NCBI GenBank assembly: GCA_003249025.1
Contig: QBMH01000023.1
Span: 1 to 36,901 of the forward strand
DNA: 36,901 nucleotides
From: Leptolyngbya sp.
GTDB taxonomy: Bacteria > Cyanobacteriota > Cyanobacteriia > Leptolyngbyales > Leptolyngbyaceae
Direction of reading: 5' to 3'
In this document: piece after piece, positions 1 to 7,582 of the stretch
How positions within the stretch are numbered: the stretch's first letter is position 1
How the letters are laid out: every line of letters begins with the position of its first letter
Made by a program: the position numbers and the translations under genes
Notes under the pieces: generated by a model
What the model saw: only the letters and a program-made list of their open reading frames with translations
Told to the model about the DNA's origin: nothing
Database searches by the model: none

Positions 1-334
1 TTAGTGACACTGCTTTTGCTCCCTTGTACATTTGCTACTAAGAAAATTCTACGCCCTGATCTAAACGGTAATATCTTTCTCGGAAATCGCCTTAGTTGCA
101 CATCGCGTATAGAAAACCTTTCTCCATACAGATCCATTCAACGATCGCTGGCGTATACCCACACAGACTGGCTAGAAAGGCATATTTCAGCAGTCGATTG
201 ATAATCTTGCCTACCTGTGTGACCTAGCACAGGATCTGCATCGAACATTTAGAGCCGGAAATGTTGCTGCTTTTAACCAGTAACACTCTGACTCACCCAT
301 ATTTTTGTCCTTTTTTAGTTGAGAGAAATTGATT
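1..334. other. intergenic region, no convincing gene
   Basis: This stretch precedes the ferritin-like gene. A 65-codon GTG-started reading frame at 4-201 has no recognisable family and no convincing Shine-Dalgarno, so I do not call it. A short hairpin is possible at 214-233 (arms CCTGTG and CACAGG) without a T-tract. The promoter of the downstream gene probably lies here, but no clear -35/-10 pair stands out. Confidence 0.5.
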
Positions 335-1018
335 ATGGAACGTGAGAACCTAAGTTTATCTCCTGCCCCAACTCGTCGGACTCAACGAGTCGCTAAGTCT
401 CGCCGCGATTTGCTAGTCAATGGCGCGATCGCAAGTTTGGGTGTTGCCGGAGCCGTGGGGTTGCAAGCGTTGTTACCTGATCGGAGCGAAGCCGCCGCCC
501 CAATGGATAAGCAAAACGATGCCAAAATTCTCAATGGTGCGCTATTTTATGAACACCAGGCAATTTGGGCGTATAGCTTTGCGGCTGGAAAGTTAACGAC
601 TACCGCCGTGGGCAAGGCAGTGTTGGCGATCGCCCTAGCAAACCAGGCAGATCACAAACAACATCGCGATGTATTGGCATCTGCTATCCGTAGTTTAGGC
701 AGCACTCCAGTCATCGCCCAAGCGAGCTACGACCTATCTGGCTACCTGAAAAAGGGAGAGGGCAATATCGATTCGGATGTGAACATTGCAAAATTGGCAC
801 TGGCACTAGAAACCGATGCCGCGATCGCCTACACCCAAGAAATCTCCAAGCTCAAAACTCCTGCCCTAATCACCGCAGGCGCGAGTATTGGCTCCACCGA
901 AGCCTCCCACGCCACTGCTATTCGAGCCGCATTCAAATCCCTTGGGGTCAACCTAGAAGTGGTGCCTGCCGCATTTGTTAGCGCTCAAAACCGCGATCGC
1001 TGGATCTTAACTGTATAG
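335..1018 (+). CDS. Tat-exported ferritin-like (DUF4439-type) protein
   Basis: Predicted secreted four-helix ferritin-like protein of 227 aa. The N-terminus carries a twin-arginine signal (SRRDLL around residues 22-27, then a hydrophobic segment and an Ala-rich cleavage region), so a folded, possibly metal-loaded protein is exported to the periplasm or thylakoid lumen. The mature part has paired acidic/His motifs typical of di-metal ferritin-like folds: E73-H74, D106/H107/H110, E159 and an ExxH at E189-H192. ATG 335 is preferred over the TTG at 329 because GAGAG at 321-325 is correctly spaced from it. It lies 214 bp upstream of an ECF sigma gene followed by a cupin anti-sigma gene, which suggests a shared stress function. 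Metal binding and the exact family are inferred from motif spacing, and oxidase or iron-storage activity is unproven. Confidence 0.75.
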   Translation: MERENLSLSPAPTRRTQRVAKSRRDLLVNGAIASLGVAGAVGLQALLPDRSEAAAPMDKQNDAKILNGALFYEHQAIWAYSFAAGKLTTTAVGKAVLAIALANQADHKQHRDVLASAIRSLGSTPVIAQASYDLSGYLKKGEGNIDSDVNIAKLALALETDAAIAYTQEISKLKTPALITAGASIGSTEASHATAIRAAFKSLGVNLEVVPAAFVSAQNRDRWILTV

Positions 1019-1232
1019 CTCTCCTCTAGTTGGGATGCAATCTTGATCAGTTTGTTCATCCCGGCTACCTCTTTCCGCTCAAATTATGCTTTTAGACTGT
1101 TTGAGCAGATATTCGCATATGGTTAAATGACATCAATGTGAGTTTCAAAAAAGCCTACTGTTGAATACTGTTGCTTTCTTGATGCCTCATCGATTGATTG
1201 CCCTTGCGAATTTGGAGAAGGACTTTTCCTAA

Positions 1233-1805
1233 ATGGCAACCCAGCCAGTTTTTGATGAATCCTTCATCCTTGCCCGAATTGCCAAACAGGATGAAACGGC
1301 GCTTGCTCAGTTGTACGATCGCTATGCACGCGTTCTGTATTCAGTCGCCTTTAAAAGTTTAGGCTCCGTTGAAGAATCCGAAGAAGTGGTTTTAGACGTA
1401 TTTTCCCAGGTTTGGCGAATTGCTAAGCGCTACGATACTCAAAAAGGTCGTGTGGATACCTGGCTATTTATGCTAACTCGCAGCCGCATTTTGGATCGCC
1501 TCCGGGCAATTCAGCGATCGGCAAAACTGCCCACTACTTCTGTAGATGCGGTAGAGATCCAAATTGCCGGATCGAGCGTAGACCCCATTGAAGATGCCCT
1601 GATCTCTGAACGCCAAACTCAAGTACTAGCCGCCCTAAAAACCTTACCACCAGAGCAGCGTTTGGTTCTAGAGTTGGCATACTACAAAGGCATGACTCAA
1701 AGCGAGATTGCGGCTCAAACTGGGTTTTCATTGGGGACGGTCAAAACCCGCGTCCGTTTAGGATTGAACAAACTGCGAATCGCTCTTGGCAGTTGGGAAC
1801 TCTAG
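1233..1805 (+). CDS. ECF-type RNA polymerase sigma factor
   Basis: Alternative sigma factor of 190 aa with only regions sigma-2 and sigma-4, the ECF architecture. Region 2 begins at about residue 24 (LYDRYARVLYSVA) and runs through the WLFMLTRSRILDRLR segment that contacts the -10 element. Region 4 starts near LPPEQRLVLELAYYKG and holds a helix-turn-helix (MTQSEIAAQTGFSLGTVKTR) for -35 recognition. Sigma-3 is absent. A strong ribosome site (GGAGAAGGA, 1214-1222) lies 10 nt before the ATG. The next gene, 42 bp downstream, encodes a ChrR-like cupin protein, the usual anti-sigma partner of this ECF group (ChrR/RpoE of Rhodobacter is the known example), so release of the sigma factor is probably signal-dependent. 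Targets are unknown; the upstream ferritin-like gene is a plausible one. Confidence 0.9.
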   Translation: MATQPVFDESFILARIAKQDETALAQLYDRYARVLYSVAFKSLGSVEESEEVVLDVFSQVWRIAKRYDTQKGRVDTWLFMLTRSRILDRLRAIQRSAKLPTTSVDAVEIQIAGSSVDPIEDALISERQTQVLAALKTLPPEQRLVLELAYYKGMTQSEIAAQTGFSLGTVKTRVRLGLNKLRIALGSWEL

Positions 1806-1821
1806 CCCAAAAATATGTATA

Positions 1822-1837
1822 TACCTACTGGTTGGTA
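1822..1837 (+). promoter_or_regulatory. imperfect dyad overlapping the ribosome site of the anti-sigma gene
   Basis: TACCTACTGGTTGGTA is an imperfect palindrome (12 of 16 positions symmetric) in the 42-bp gap between sigma factor and anti-sigma. Its right arm contains most of the GGTAGGG ribosome site (1834-1840) of the ATG at 1848. As RNA it could form a small hairpin that masks the site and couples the two translations; as DNA it could be an operator. Both roles are inference. Confidence 0.3.
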
Positions 1838-1847
1838 GGGATGTGTA

Positions 1848-2498
1848 ATGGACGAACACCGCTGTTTTTGCGAATTAGCTCCGCTGTATGCTCTTGGGCT
1901 GCTGAGTGAAGGCGATCGCGCTTGGGTTGAAGCGCAAATTGTTATAGAGCCAGATTTAGCAATAGAACTGGCAGAAATTGAAGCGATCGTGGCTGCCATT
2001 CCTTACGGCAATCCCCCGATACCGATGGCTGTCAATCTCAAAGATCGCCTCTTTCAGCGAATCGGGCGCAGTGTGCCCCTCACCCAGCCCGCTCAAGATC
2101 CTGCATCGGTATTTCCAGGGCTAGTCGCCCGTTTGCTCGAACGCAGCGCCACCTCGCTGATTAACCGTAGTGAAGTTCGCCACCAAGCCATTAAATGGGA
2201 ACGATATAAAGTTCCAGGGGTCACCATTGCTCGGCTGCATATCGATTTAGTTAAACGAGAAGCGGTCGGGCTATTTCGAGCAGAACCCGGAGTCCGCTAT
2301 CCTTTGCATCACCACGCCGATGTAGAAGAGATTTTCATGCTGCAAGGTGATTTGATCATTGGAAATAAAGTATATGGCAGCGGAGATTACATTCGCTCCG
2401 TTCCCAGCAGCAGCCACGCTCCCGAAACCCAGGGTGGCTGCATGTTCTTCTTCCGCACTTCCCTGCATGACGAAATTTTAGAAGAAGCTCAAGTGTAA
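1848..2498 (+). CDS. ChrR-like cupin anti-sigma factor
   Basis: Two-domain protein of 216 aa. Residues 1-55 resemble the helical anti-sigma domain (ELAPLYALGLLSEGDRA) that clamps ECF sigma factors. Residues 110-205 form a cupin with the first metal motif HHH (154-156) followed by E160/E161 and a later His (H190), so the C-terminal sensor domain can probably bind a metal. Unlike zinc-dependent ChrR proteins, the first domain lacks the CxxC that normally ends the zinc site: the expected position reads IEPDLAIEL. Adjacency to the ECF sigma gene supports the pairing. In Rhodobacter the ChrR cupin is needed for the singlet-oxygen response; whether this protein senses the same signal is unknown. 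An anti-sigma role is likely, and an independent cupin enzyme is the alternative. Confidence 0.8.
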   Translation: MDEHRCFCELAPLYALGLLSEGDRAWVEAQIVIEPDLAIELAEIEAIVAAIPYGNPPIPMAVNLKDRLFQRIGRSVPLTQPAQDPASVFPGLVARLLERSATSLINRSEVRHQAIKWERYKVPGVTIARLHIDLVKREAVGLFRAEPGVRYPLHHHADVEEIFMLQGDLIIGNKVYGSGDYIRSVPSSSHAPETQGGCMFFFRTSLHDEILEEAQV

Positions 2499-2509
2499 CG
2501 ATTGGGTTT

Positions 2510-2573
2510 GGTGCGTTTCGACTTCGCTTAACCCACCCTACTCAAAATATCTCCTATGGAGACGCGCTACGCG
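2510..2573. repeat. dispersed cyanobacterial repeat with three small hairpins
   Basis: The gap between two convergent genes holds GGTGCGTT (2510-2517) pairing with AACCCACC (2530-2537) with one mismatch, then TCTCC/GGAGA (2550-2562) and CGCG/CGCG around CTA (2563-2573). These resemble short palindromic elements scattered in many cyanobacterial genomes (from memory, not searched). They may act as bidirectional transcript ends. Confidence 0.5.
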
Positions 2574-2595
2574 AACGAAACTCCCCACGCGATCG

Positions 2596-3849
2596 TTAGT
2601 CCTTCATTGTCCATGCTAAAAAGCGTTCAGTATAGTACAGCGCGAGTTGGTTGCTAATTCCGCTTGGTAACGTATCAAAGGCGTGTTCTGCCCAAGGAAT
2701 TTCGAGAAAGGTGGCGATGTTGCCAGATATTTGCAATTGCTCAGATAAAAAGTGTCCATATTTTGCTTCGACGATGTGATCGCGTCCGCCATAGATCAAC
2801 AGCGTTGGCGGGAGATTGGGGCGCACGAAGTTAATGGGGGAAGCGGCTTGGTATAGCACAGGAAACTGGTTAGGGGTTCCGCCTAAAAAAGCATTCAACG
2901 TTTTCTTGGAATCGATCGGGTCGGGATTGGGCGGATCGTAGTAGCCTTTGGCTAAGTCCACAGGACCGTAGTAGTTCACTACGGCGCGAAAAGGTGGATG
3001 ATTAGGCGTTTTAATCGGCGTATTGGTAGGATATGCTGCCAGCATCGCTAGTTGTGCCCCTGCCGATCGCCCCATGATTGCCATGCGATTCAGATCGATC
3101 TCATAGTTCGCAGCATTTTGGCGAATAAACTCCAGCGCCGATCGCACATCGTCGATTTGGGCTGGAAACCGATAGCGAGGTGCCAGCCGATAGGTAATGG
3201 CAACTACGGTATAGCCCTGCCCTGCTAGGTAGCGACTGATTGAAGCATTGTCACGAGAGCTACCATGCTGCCATGCTCCCCCATGAATCATCACCACCGT
3301 GGGATGTTGCCCCACTTGAGCGGGACGATAGAGATCGAGTTTTAAGGATGTTCCATCGGCGGCGGCAAACTGAATGTCAGCATCGTAGCGCACGGGGGGC
3401 AGCGGAATTCCTGTAAAAAAGGTTTGCCATGAAAAAGGCTGCGATTCGTAAAACGTTAGCGAAGCTTTCCCCAGGACTCCCTTTGGGAATCGCCCATTAG
3501 GAAGCTGAATTGCTTCAGGCTGCACGCCCAGCGATCGCTCCATTTCTGCGGCAAACCGTTGATGGGTAGCAGGCAGTTGCCACAACGGTAAGACGCTGAG
3601 CAATAACGACACCAAAGTAATGATGAGACTTACTAAAATCAGCCGTTTTTGCTGAGATTGCCAAATGAATAGTGCCAGTAGAGCGATCGCCCCATTGCCT
3701 AACAGTAGACCTGGACTGAGTTCTGGCGCACCTACCGATAAAGGATAGAACGTAAACGTGGAGGCGGTAACCACAATCCAAATGCTTAAAAATAGCCCGA
3801 AAATGCTAAAAAAAAGAAATGAAACTGGCAAGATGGCTCGAAAAACCAT
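2596..3849 (-). CDS. membrane-anchored alpha/beta hydrolase (HSL/carboxylesterase-like)
   Basis: Protein of 417 aa from the ATG at 3849. Three hydrophobic helices (about residues 5-30, 47-63 and 69-90) precede a serine hydrolase domain beginning near residue 155. The domain has the oxyanion motif HGG (189-191), nucleophile elbow GRSAGAQ with S262, acid D357 in YGGRDHIVE and H389 in AEHAFD, the full catalytic triad of the hormone-sensitive-lipase/esterase group. The substrate cannot be told from sequence. An upstream in-frame start at 4017 would add 56 residues and overlap the divergent secreted-protein gene by 140 bp, so 3849 is preferred, although no good ribosome site precedes it. Its 3' end converges on the anti-sigma gene across a repeat. 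Confidence 0.85.
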   Translation of the reverse strand: MVFRAILPVSFLFFSIFGLFLSIWIVVTASTFTFYPLSVGAPELSPGLLLGNGAIALLALFIWQSQQKRLILVSLIITLVSLLLSVLPLWQLPATHQRFAAEMERSLGVQPEAIQLPNGRFPKGVLGKASLTFYESQPFSWQTFFTGIPLPPVRYDADIQFAAADGTSLKLDLYRPAQVGQHPTVVMIHGGAWQHGSSRDNASISRYLAGQGYTVVAITYRLAPRYRFPAQIDDVRSALEFIRQNAANYEIDLNRMAIMGRSAGAQLAMLAAYPTNTPIKTPNHPPFRAVVNYYGPVDLAKGYYDPPNPDPIDSKKTLNAFLGGTPNQFPVLYQAASPINFVRPNLPPTLLIYGGRDHIVEAKYGHFLSEQLQISGNIATFLEIPWAEHAFDTLPSGISNQLALYYTERFLAWTMKD

Positions 3850-3877
3850 GGTTAATTTTTTAAGAGAAGGGCTGAAA

Positions 3878-4240
3878 ATGCGTCTGATTATCGGTGTTTT
3901 AGCAACGACAACCCTGCTCCTCGCGGCAACGAAAGAGGCTTGGGCGGAGACATTAAGGACAAAAAGCTTTATTGTCAAAATCACTAGAAACTGCCCCGAA
4001 GGGAATGTCGTCTGCAATAACGTGACCTACATAGGCAAAAACTTAAAAACGGGGCAATCCATTCGGTTGATTGGCAAAACGCTAAATAGTCCCTGTCGGG
4101 ATGGAGTGACCCCCTGTCGTTTTTTGGGCTACCAGTTCCAAAATGGAGATTATCGCTACTTTGTAGAAGAAAATGGCAGACTGCAAGTGTCTCAAGGCAA
4201 AAAATTGCTGCTCCAAGAACAGGGCACCTGGAGCCGTTAA
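3878..4240 (+). CDS. small secreted Cys-rich protein, unknown function
   Basis: 120-aa protein with a clear Sec signal peptide (MRLIIGVLATTTLLLAATK, cleavage probably after AWA near residue 23). The mature part of about 97 residues is beta-rich in appearance with four cysteines (C39, C46, C73, C80) that could make two disulfides. I do not recognise a characterised family; similar small exported proteins are annotated as hypothetical in cyanobacteria and proteobacteria. The start is set by AGAGAAGG at 3863-3870, 7 nt before ATG 3878; further in-frame starts upstream would bury the signal peptide. The gene is divergent from the esterase with only 28 bp between start codons, so each promoter must lie inside the other's coding region. 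Its stop overlaps the ispD stop. Confidence 0.7.
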   Translation: MRLIIGVLATTTLLLAATKEAWAETLRTKSFIVKITRNCPEGNVVCNNVTYIGKNLKTGQSIRLIGKTLNSPCRDGVTPCRFLGYQFQNGDYRYFVEENGRLQVSQGKKLLLQEQGTWSR

Positions 4241-4932
4241 GTTGCTTCTTTTGCCCGCTGCCGCAAAATGAACTCGGCGATCGCTAAATCCATCATCGTG
4301 GTCACTTTCAAGTTAGTTTCCTCACCGGGCACAATTTTGACTGGAAAACCACACTGCTCAAATAGCATGGCATCATCGGTTACCTGCCAGCCTTTTTCCT
4401 CGCCTTCTCGATGACAGCGGATGAGCGCTTCAACCTGAAAGCCTTGGGGGGTTTGGGCTGCCCACAAGTTGCGGCGATCGGGGGTGGCAGTAATCACTTG
4501 GCTACTCGGCTCCACAATTTTGATCGTGTCTTTCACGGGAATTGCCGCAATTAAGCCCGAACAGGTGAGTAGTTCTTCGGCGCAGCGATCGAATAAGGCA
4601 GGCGTGACCAAACAGCGTGCCCCATCGTGAATTAGCACCCGTTCAGCCACCGCAGGTAACCCTTGCAGTCCACAAAATACGGATGCTTGCCGAGTGGTGC
4701 CGCCGGGAATCAGATGCACCATTTTGCTCATGCCAACTCCATTGATAATGTCCTTAAAATCAGGAAAATCATCAGGTTGACCCACCACACCAATCCATCG
4801 AATCGAGCGGGAAGCTTTGGCAGCAAGCAGCGTCCAGGCAATTAACGGCTTCCCAAAAACGGGTAACAGGAGCTTATTGCGATCGCTCCCCATTCGGCGA
4901 CCCAATCCTGCGGCTGGAATTAGTAGGTACAT
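4237..4932 (-). CDS. ispD: 2-C-methyl-D-erythritol 4-phosphate cytidylyltransferase
   Basis: IspD transfers CMP from CTP to methylerythritol phosphate, the third step of the MEP isoprenoid pathway that supplies carotenoids, the chlorophyll phytyl chain and quinones. The 231-aa length is normal. Signature elements are visible in order: N-terminal nucleotide loop PAAGLGRRMGSDRNK (residues 6-20), GGTTRQASVFCGL, HDGARCLV, PVKDTIK, LWAAQTPQGF, TDDA and the closing ETNLKVTT. A strong GGAGGTG ribosome site (4937-4943) precedes the ATG. Its last codons overlap the convergent secreted-protein gene: the two TAA stops share 4238-4239. Confidence 0.96.
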   Translation of the reverse strand: MYLLIPAAGLGRRMGSDRNKLLLPVFGKPLIAWTLLAAKASRSIRWIGVVGQPDDFPDFKDIINGVGMSKMVHLIPGGTTRQASVFCGLQGLPAVAERVLIHDGARCLVTPALFDRCAEELLTCSGLIAAIPVKDTIKIVEPSSQVITATPDRRNLWAAQTPQGFQVEALIRCHREGEEKGWQVTDDAMLFEQCGFPVKIVPGEETNLKVTTMMDLAIAEFILRQRAKEAT

Positions 4933-5099
4933 ATTGCACCTCCGCGAGACAAATTCTTTCTATTATCACCAATCAGTCCACTTTGGAGGAGAGGGGCAAG
5001 AAAGTGGCGAGTCAGCAAAAGGTCAATCTAGAGAATAAATGGTTTATCCTTTAGCAGTTAACGCTTAGAATAAGAGCGAATTTAGCGTAAAGAAATATT

Positions 5100-6068
5100 A
5101 TGCGAATCATAGCCCTGGTTCCTGGTGGGATTGGCGATCAAATTCTATTTTTTCCCACCCTGGACGACTTGAAGCAGAACTATCCGAAAGCAGAAATTGA
5201 TGTAGTGGTTGAACCACGAGCCGCGTCTGCGTACCGGGTTAGCAAGTCTATTCATTCTGTGATTCCATTTGACTTTAAAGGACGAAATAGTCTGGCGGAT
5301 TATGGTAATTTGCTGGGCACCCTGCGCGATCGCGACTATAAAATTGCGTTGGCATTGGGTCAAAAATGGACAGTGGGTTTCTTATTGTGGTTGACGGGCA
5401 TTCCGGTTCGCGTGGGATATTCTGGAGACGGAAATTGGTTTTTGACAAACCCAGTGCCGCTGAATAAAAACCAATACGCCGCTGCCATGTATCACGATCT
5501 CCTGAAGGGTTTGAACATCATGACTCCCTGCCCTGATTTGGCGGTGAGTGTACCCGCAAGCGATTTAGATTGGGCAGATGCAGAACGTCAGCGCTTAGGC
5601 ATTGGCAACAGGGGCTATGTTTTAATTCACGGTGGCTCTAGCCAGCTTGCCAAAGAAAAAGGGATTGATAAGATTTATCCGGTAGAAAACTGGCAGGGCA
5701 TTATTCAGGAGTTTGTCCGGCGACAACCCGATCTCCCGATTGTTGTGGTGCAAGGTCCAGATGACGAGGAGTTTGTCCAAACTTTGGTGCGGGCAAATCT
5801 CAATTTAAAAGTCACGACACCGGGCGACATTGGCAAACTGACCGCGATGATTGCGGGGGCTAGCTTAATGCTCTGCACCGACAGCGCCCCCATGCATTTA
5901 GCCGTTGCGGTGAAAACCTATATGATGGCGATGTTTGGACCCACCGAGCCAAAATTGTTGCTGCCCCAAAGCGATCGCTTTATGGGAATTAAATCTCTCA
6001 ACGGCAAAATGTCAGATATTGATCCTACGACTGTTTTAGAGAAAATCTGGGCAGGACAACCCGCCTAA
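5100..6068 (+). CDS. glycosyltransferase family 9 (heptosyltransferase-like)
   Basis: 322-aa GT-B enzyme resembling ADP-heptose:LPS heptosyltransferases. The N-terminus MRIIALVPGGIGDQILFFPT carries the glycine-rich acceptor-domain motif (GGIGD), and the C-terminal donor domain has the family hallmark CTDSAPMHLAVAV followed by FGPTEP. It would act on the cytoplasmic face of the inner membrane, adding a sugar to lipopolysaccharide core or another surface glycan. Most cyanobacterial LPS lacks typical heptose, so the real donor sugar is uncertain. It stands alone, divergent from ispD with a 167-bp gap, and is followed by a HIP1-containing inverted repeat. Confidence 0.85.
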   Translation: MRIIALVPGGIGDQILFFPTLDDLKQNYPKAEIDVVVEPRAASAYRVSKSIHSVIPFDFKGRNSLADYGNLLGTLRDRDYKIALALGQKWTVGFLLWLTGIPVRVGYSGDGNWFLTNPVPLNKNQYAAAMYHDLLKGLNIMTPCPDLAVSVPASDLDWADAERQRLGIGNRGYVLIHGGSSQLAKEKGIDKIYPVENWQGIIQEFVRRQPDLPIVVVQGPDDEEFVQTLVRANLNLKVTTPGDIGKLTAMIAGASLMLCTDSAPMHLAVAVKTYMMAMFGPTEPKLLLPQSDRFMGIKSLNGKMSDIDPTTVLEKIWAGQPA

Positions 6069-6072
6069 AAGC

Positions 6073-6115
6073 GCGATCGCGTTGCAAAGGTTTATCGTAA
6101 TCAACGCGTGATCGC
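6073..6115. repeat. inverted repeat with HIP1 arm
   Basis: GCGATCGCGTTG (6073-6084) faces CAACGCGTGATCGC (6102-6115), an inverted repeat with a 2-nt bulge and 17-nt loop just after the glycosyltransferase stop. It may end that transcript, although no T-run follows. Confidence 0.45.
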
Positions 6116-6177
6116 TCGTATCCTGTTTCTAGAATCATCTCTTCAGAGAATGAACTGAAATTGGAGGCTTTTCTAGT

Positions 6178-7137
6178 ATGCAAACAGACTACGTGCTATT
6201 TATTCATGGAGTGAATACCCATAGCGAACCAAGCTTTCGCCGCGAAGCCCAAGTTCTCTTTGACCGCATTCAAGCATCCGTTGGCAACTCATCTAGAAAA
6301 TTGAAACCCATTTACCTGTTTTGGGGAAATGTTAGCGAAGAGGCAACCAGTTTATTACTAGAAGGACTGCAAGCTTCGCCCAAATGGTCTGATTTTTGGT
6401 TTCAAAAACTCCGAACTCAACAGATTTTGCCCTTTGTTGGCGATGCGGCTCTTTATCTCAGTCGTCACATTAGCGCGAATCTGGTTCGGCAAATTAGTGA
6501 TCAAGCACTGCGGCAGATTGGGCTGACTCTAGACGAGCTAAAAGCGCCTCCGACTAGTGGTCAACTGAAAGGCGATCGCCTGCACCTAGTCACCCATAGC
6601 TGGGGCACGGTGATCTTGTTTGACATTTTGTTTGCGCCTCGTTGGGAAGCGGCTGAAGTAGAACTCGAAACTCGGCAAAATATTGAAAATATTCGCACGG
6701 GCTTTTTTGGGTTGGGCTTTCAAGAAAATCAACAGTTTGGCATTCCAGTCGCCAGCATCCACACGATGGGGTCGCCGATTTCTTTATTCAGCCTGATTAA
6801 CGCGGCTGGCGGTCGCAGTTTCAACCTCACACCAAAGTTGAAAGAATTGCTGGAGTCGCTGTATACACAAAGACAGGGCAAACCCTTGCCTTGGCGTAAC
6901 TACGCCCATCCCGGCGATCCGATCGCCTATCCTTTAGCAGGGCTTTTACCAATCTTGCTAGAAGGCGCGAAAGATACGGTGCAAACTGAAGATATTGTGA
7001 TTTCTGCCAATTTTTTAATGAAACCTTTCAGCCAAACCATGCTGCCGCTGATTAATGGAGGCGATGCCCACGGCAGCTATTGGAAGAGTAAAGAAGTGGC
7101 AACCGCGATCGCCCAAACCATCCAAACTTCTAGCTAA
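6178..7137 (+). CDS. predicted alpha/beta serine hydrolase, uncharacterised
   Basis: 319 aa, soluble, no signal peptide. The first strand and turn read VLFIHGVNTHSEPSF (HG oxyanion region), and the nucleophile elbow is HSWGT with S141. Candidate remaining triad members are D247 in HPGDPIAYP and H298 in GDAHGSYW, in the correct order for the alpha/beta-hydrolase fold. The elbow is HSWGT rather than GxSxG, so the residue two before Ser is His. A lipase-like or protein-partner function is possible. A ribosome site GGAGG lies shortly before the ATG. The TAA stop overlaps the folB stop on the other strand. Confidence 0.7.
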   Translation: MQTDYVLFIHGVNTHSEPSFRREAQVLFDRIQASVGNSSRKLKPIYLFWGNVSEEATSLLLEGLQASPKWSDFWFQKLRTQQILPFVGDAALYLSRHISANLVRQISDQALRQIGLTLDELKAPPTSGQLKGDRLHLVTHSWGTVILFDILFAPRWEAAEVELETRQNIENIRTGFFGLGFQENQQFGIPVASIHTMGSPISLFSLINAAGGRSFNLTPKLKELLESLYTQRQGKPLPWRNYAHPGDPIAYPLAGLLPILLEGAKDTVQTEDIVISANFLMKPFSQTMLPLINGGDAHGSYWKSKEVATAIAQTIQTSS

Positions 7138-7511
7138 GTATCCAAAGGCTTGCGCGTGATTTCAACGGTCACCTGACCGCTAAAATGTGGGATAGGCGGA
7201 GTTAGCTTGGTCAGCGCAATGGTGACCTGGTGAATGGGAGTTGCGGCAGGATTAGCCTGCAACAGGGCATCGGCGATCGCGCTTGCTAATTTTTCTAGCA
7301 GTGCAAACTTGGAGGTTTGAATCAAATGCTGCACCGTTTCAACGACTGAACAATAGTTAAGCGTGTCCTCTAAGCGATCGCTCTGACCCGGAATGGTTAA
7401 ATCCAGCATCAGCGTCACATTGACCTCAAACCACTGCCCTAAAACCTGTTCTTCTGGCAGCGCACCCACATAACCATAGCCACGAATGCCTGTAAGACGA
7501 ATAATATCCAT
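7134..7511 (-). CDS. folB: dihydroneopterin aldolase
   Basis: FolB converts 7,8-dihydroneopterin to 6-hydroxymethyl-dihydropterin and glycolaldehyde in folate synthesis. The 125-aa length matches the family of small tunnelling-fold enzymes. It begins MDIIRLTGIRGYGYVGALPEEQVLGQ, the usual start with the Gly/Tyr motif and the conserved E in PEEQ. LEDTLNYCSVVETV and the ALLEKLASAIADALL helix carrying the catalytic Lys complete the active-site pattern. The gene is single, convergent with the hydrolase, with interlocked stops. Confidence 0.93.
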   Translation of the reverse strand: MDIIRLTGIRGYGYVGALPEEQVLGQWFEVNVTLMLDLTIPGQSDRLEDTLNYCSVVETVQHLIQTSKFALLEKLASAIADALLQANPAATPIHQVTIALTKLTPPIPHFSGQVTVEITRKPLDT

Positions 7512-7540
7512 AAGAGAAAGTAGAAACTGTTAGATTGGGG

Positions 7541-7576
7541 TTGACAGAATGTGTTGCAAAGTGAGAATCTAATAAT
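7541..7576 (+). promoter_or_regulatory. candidate tRNA promoter
   Basis: A perfect TTGACA (7541-7546) lies 42 bp before the tRNA 5' end. A -10 is less clear: GAATCT at 7565-7570 gives an 18-bp spacer but matches poorly, while AATAAT (7571-7576) matches better but sits too far from the -35. Confidence 0.35.
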
Positions 7577-7582
7577 CGTCTG

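Noticed and set aside
4-201. 65-codon open frame at the window start
   Set aside because: GTG start with no ribosome site, no recognisable domain and no family-like pattern.
3849-4017. Longer N-terminus for the esterase
   Set aside because: It would cross the divergent secreted-protein gene, which has a good ribosome site and a signal peptide; the membrane helix begins right after the shorter start.
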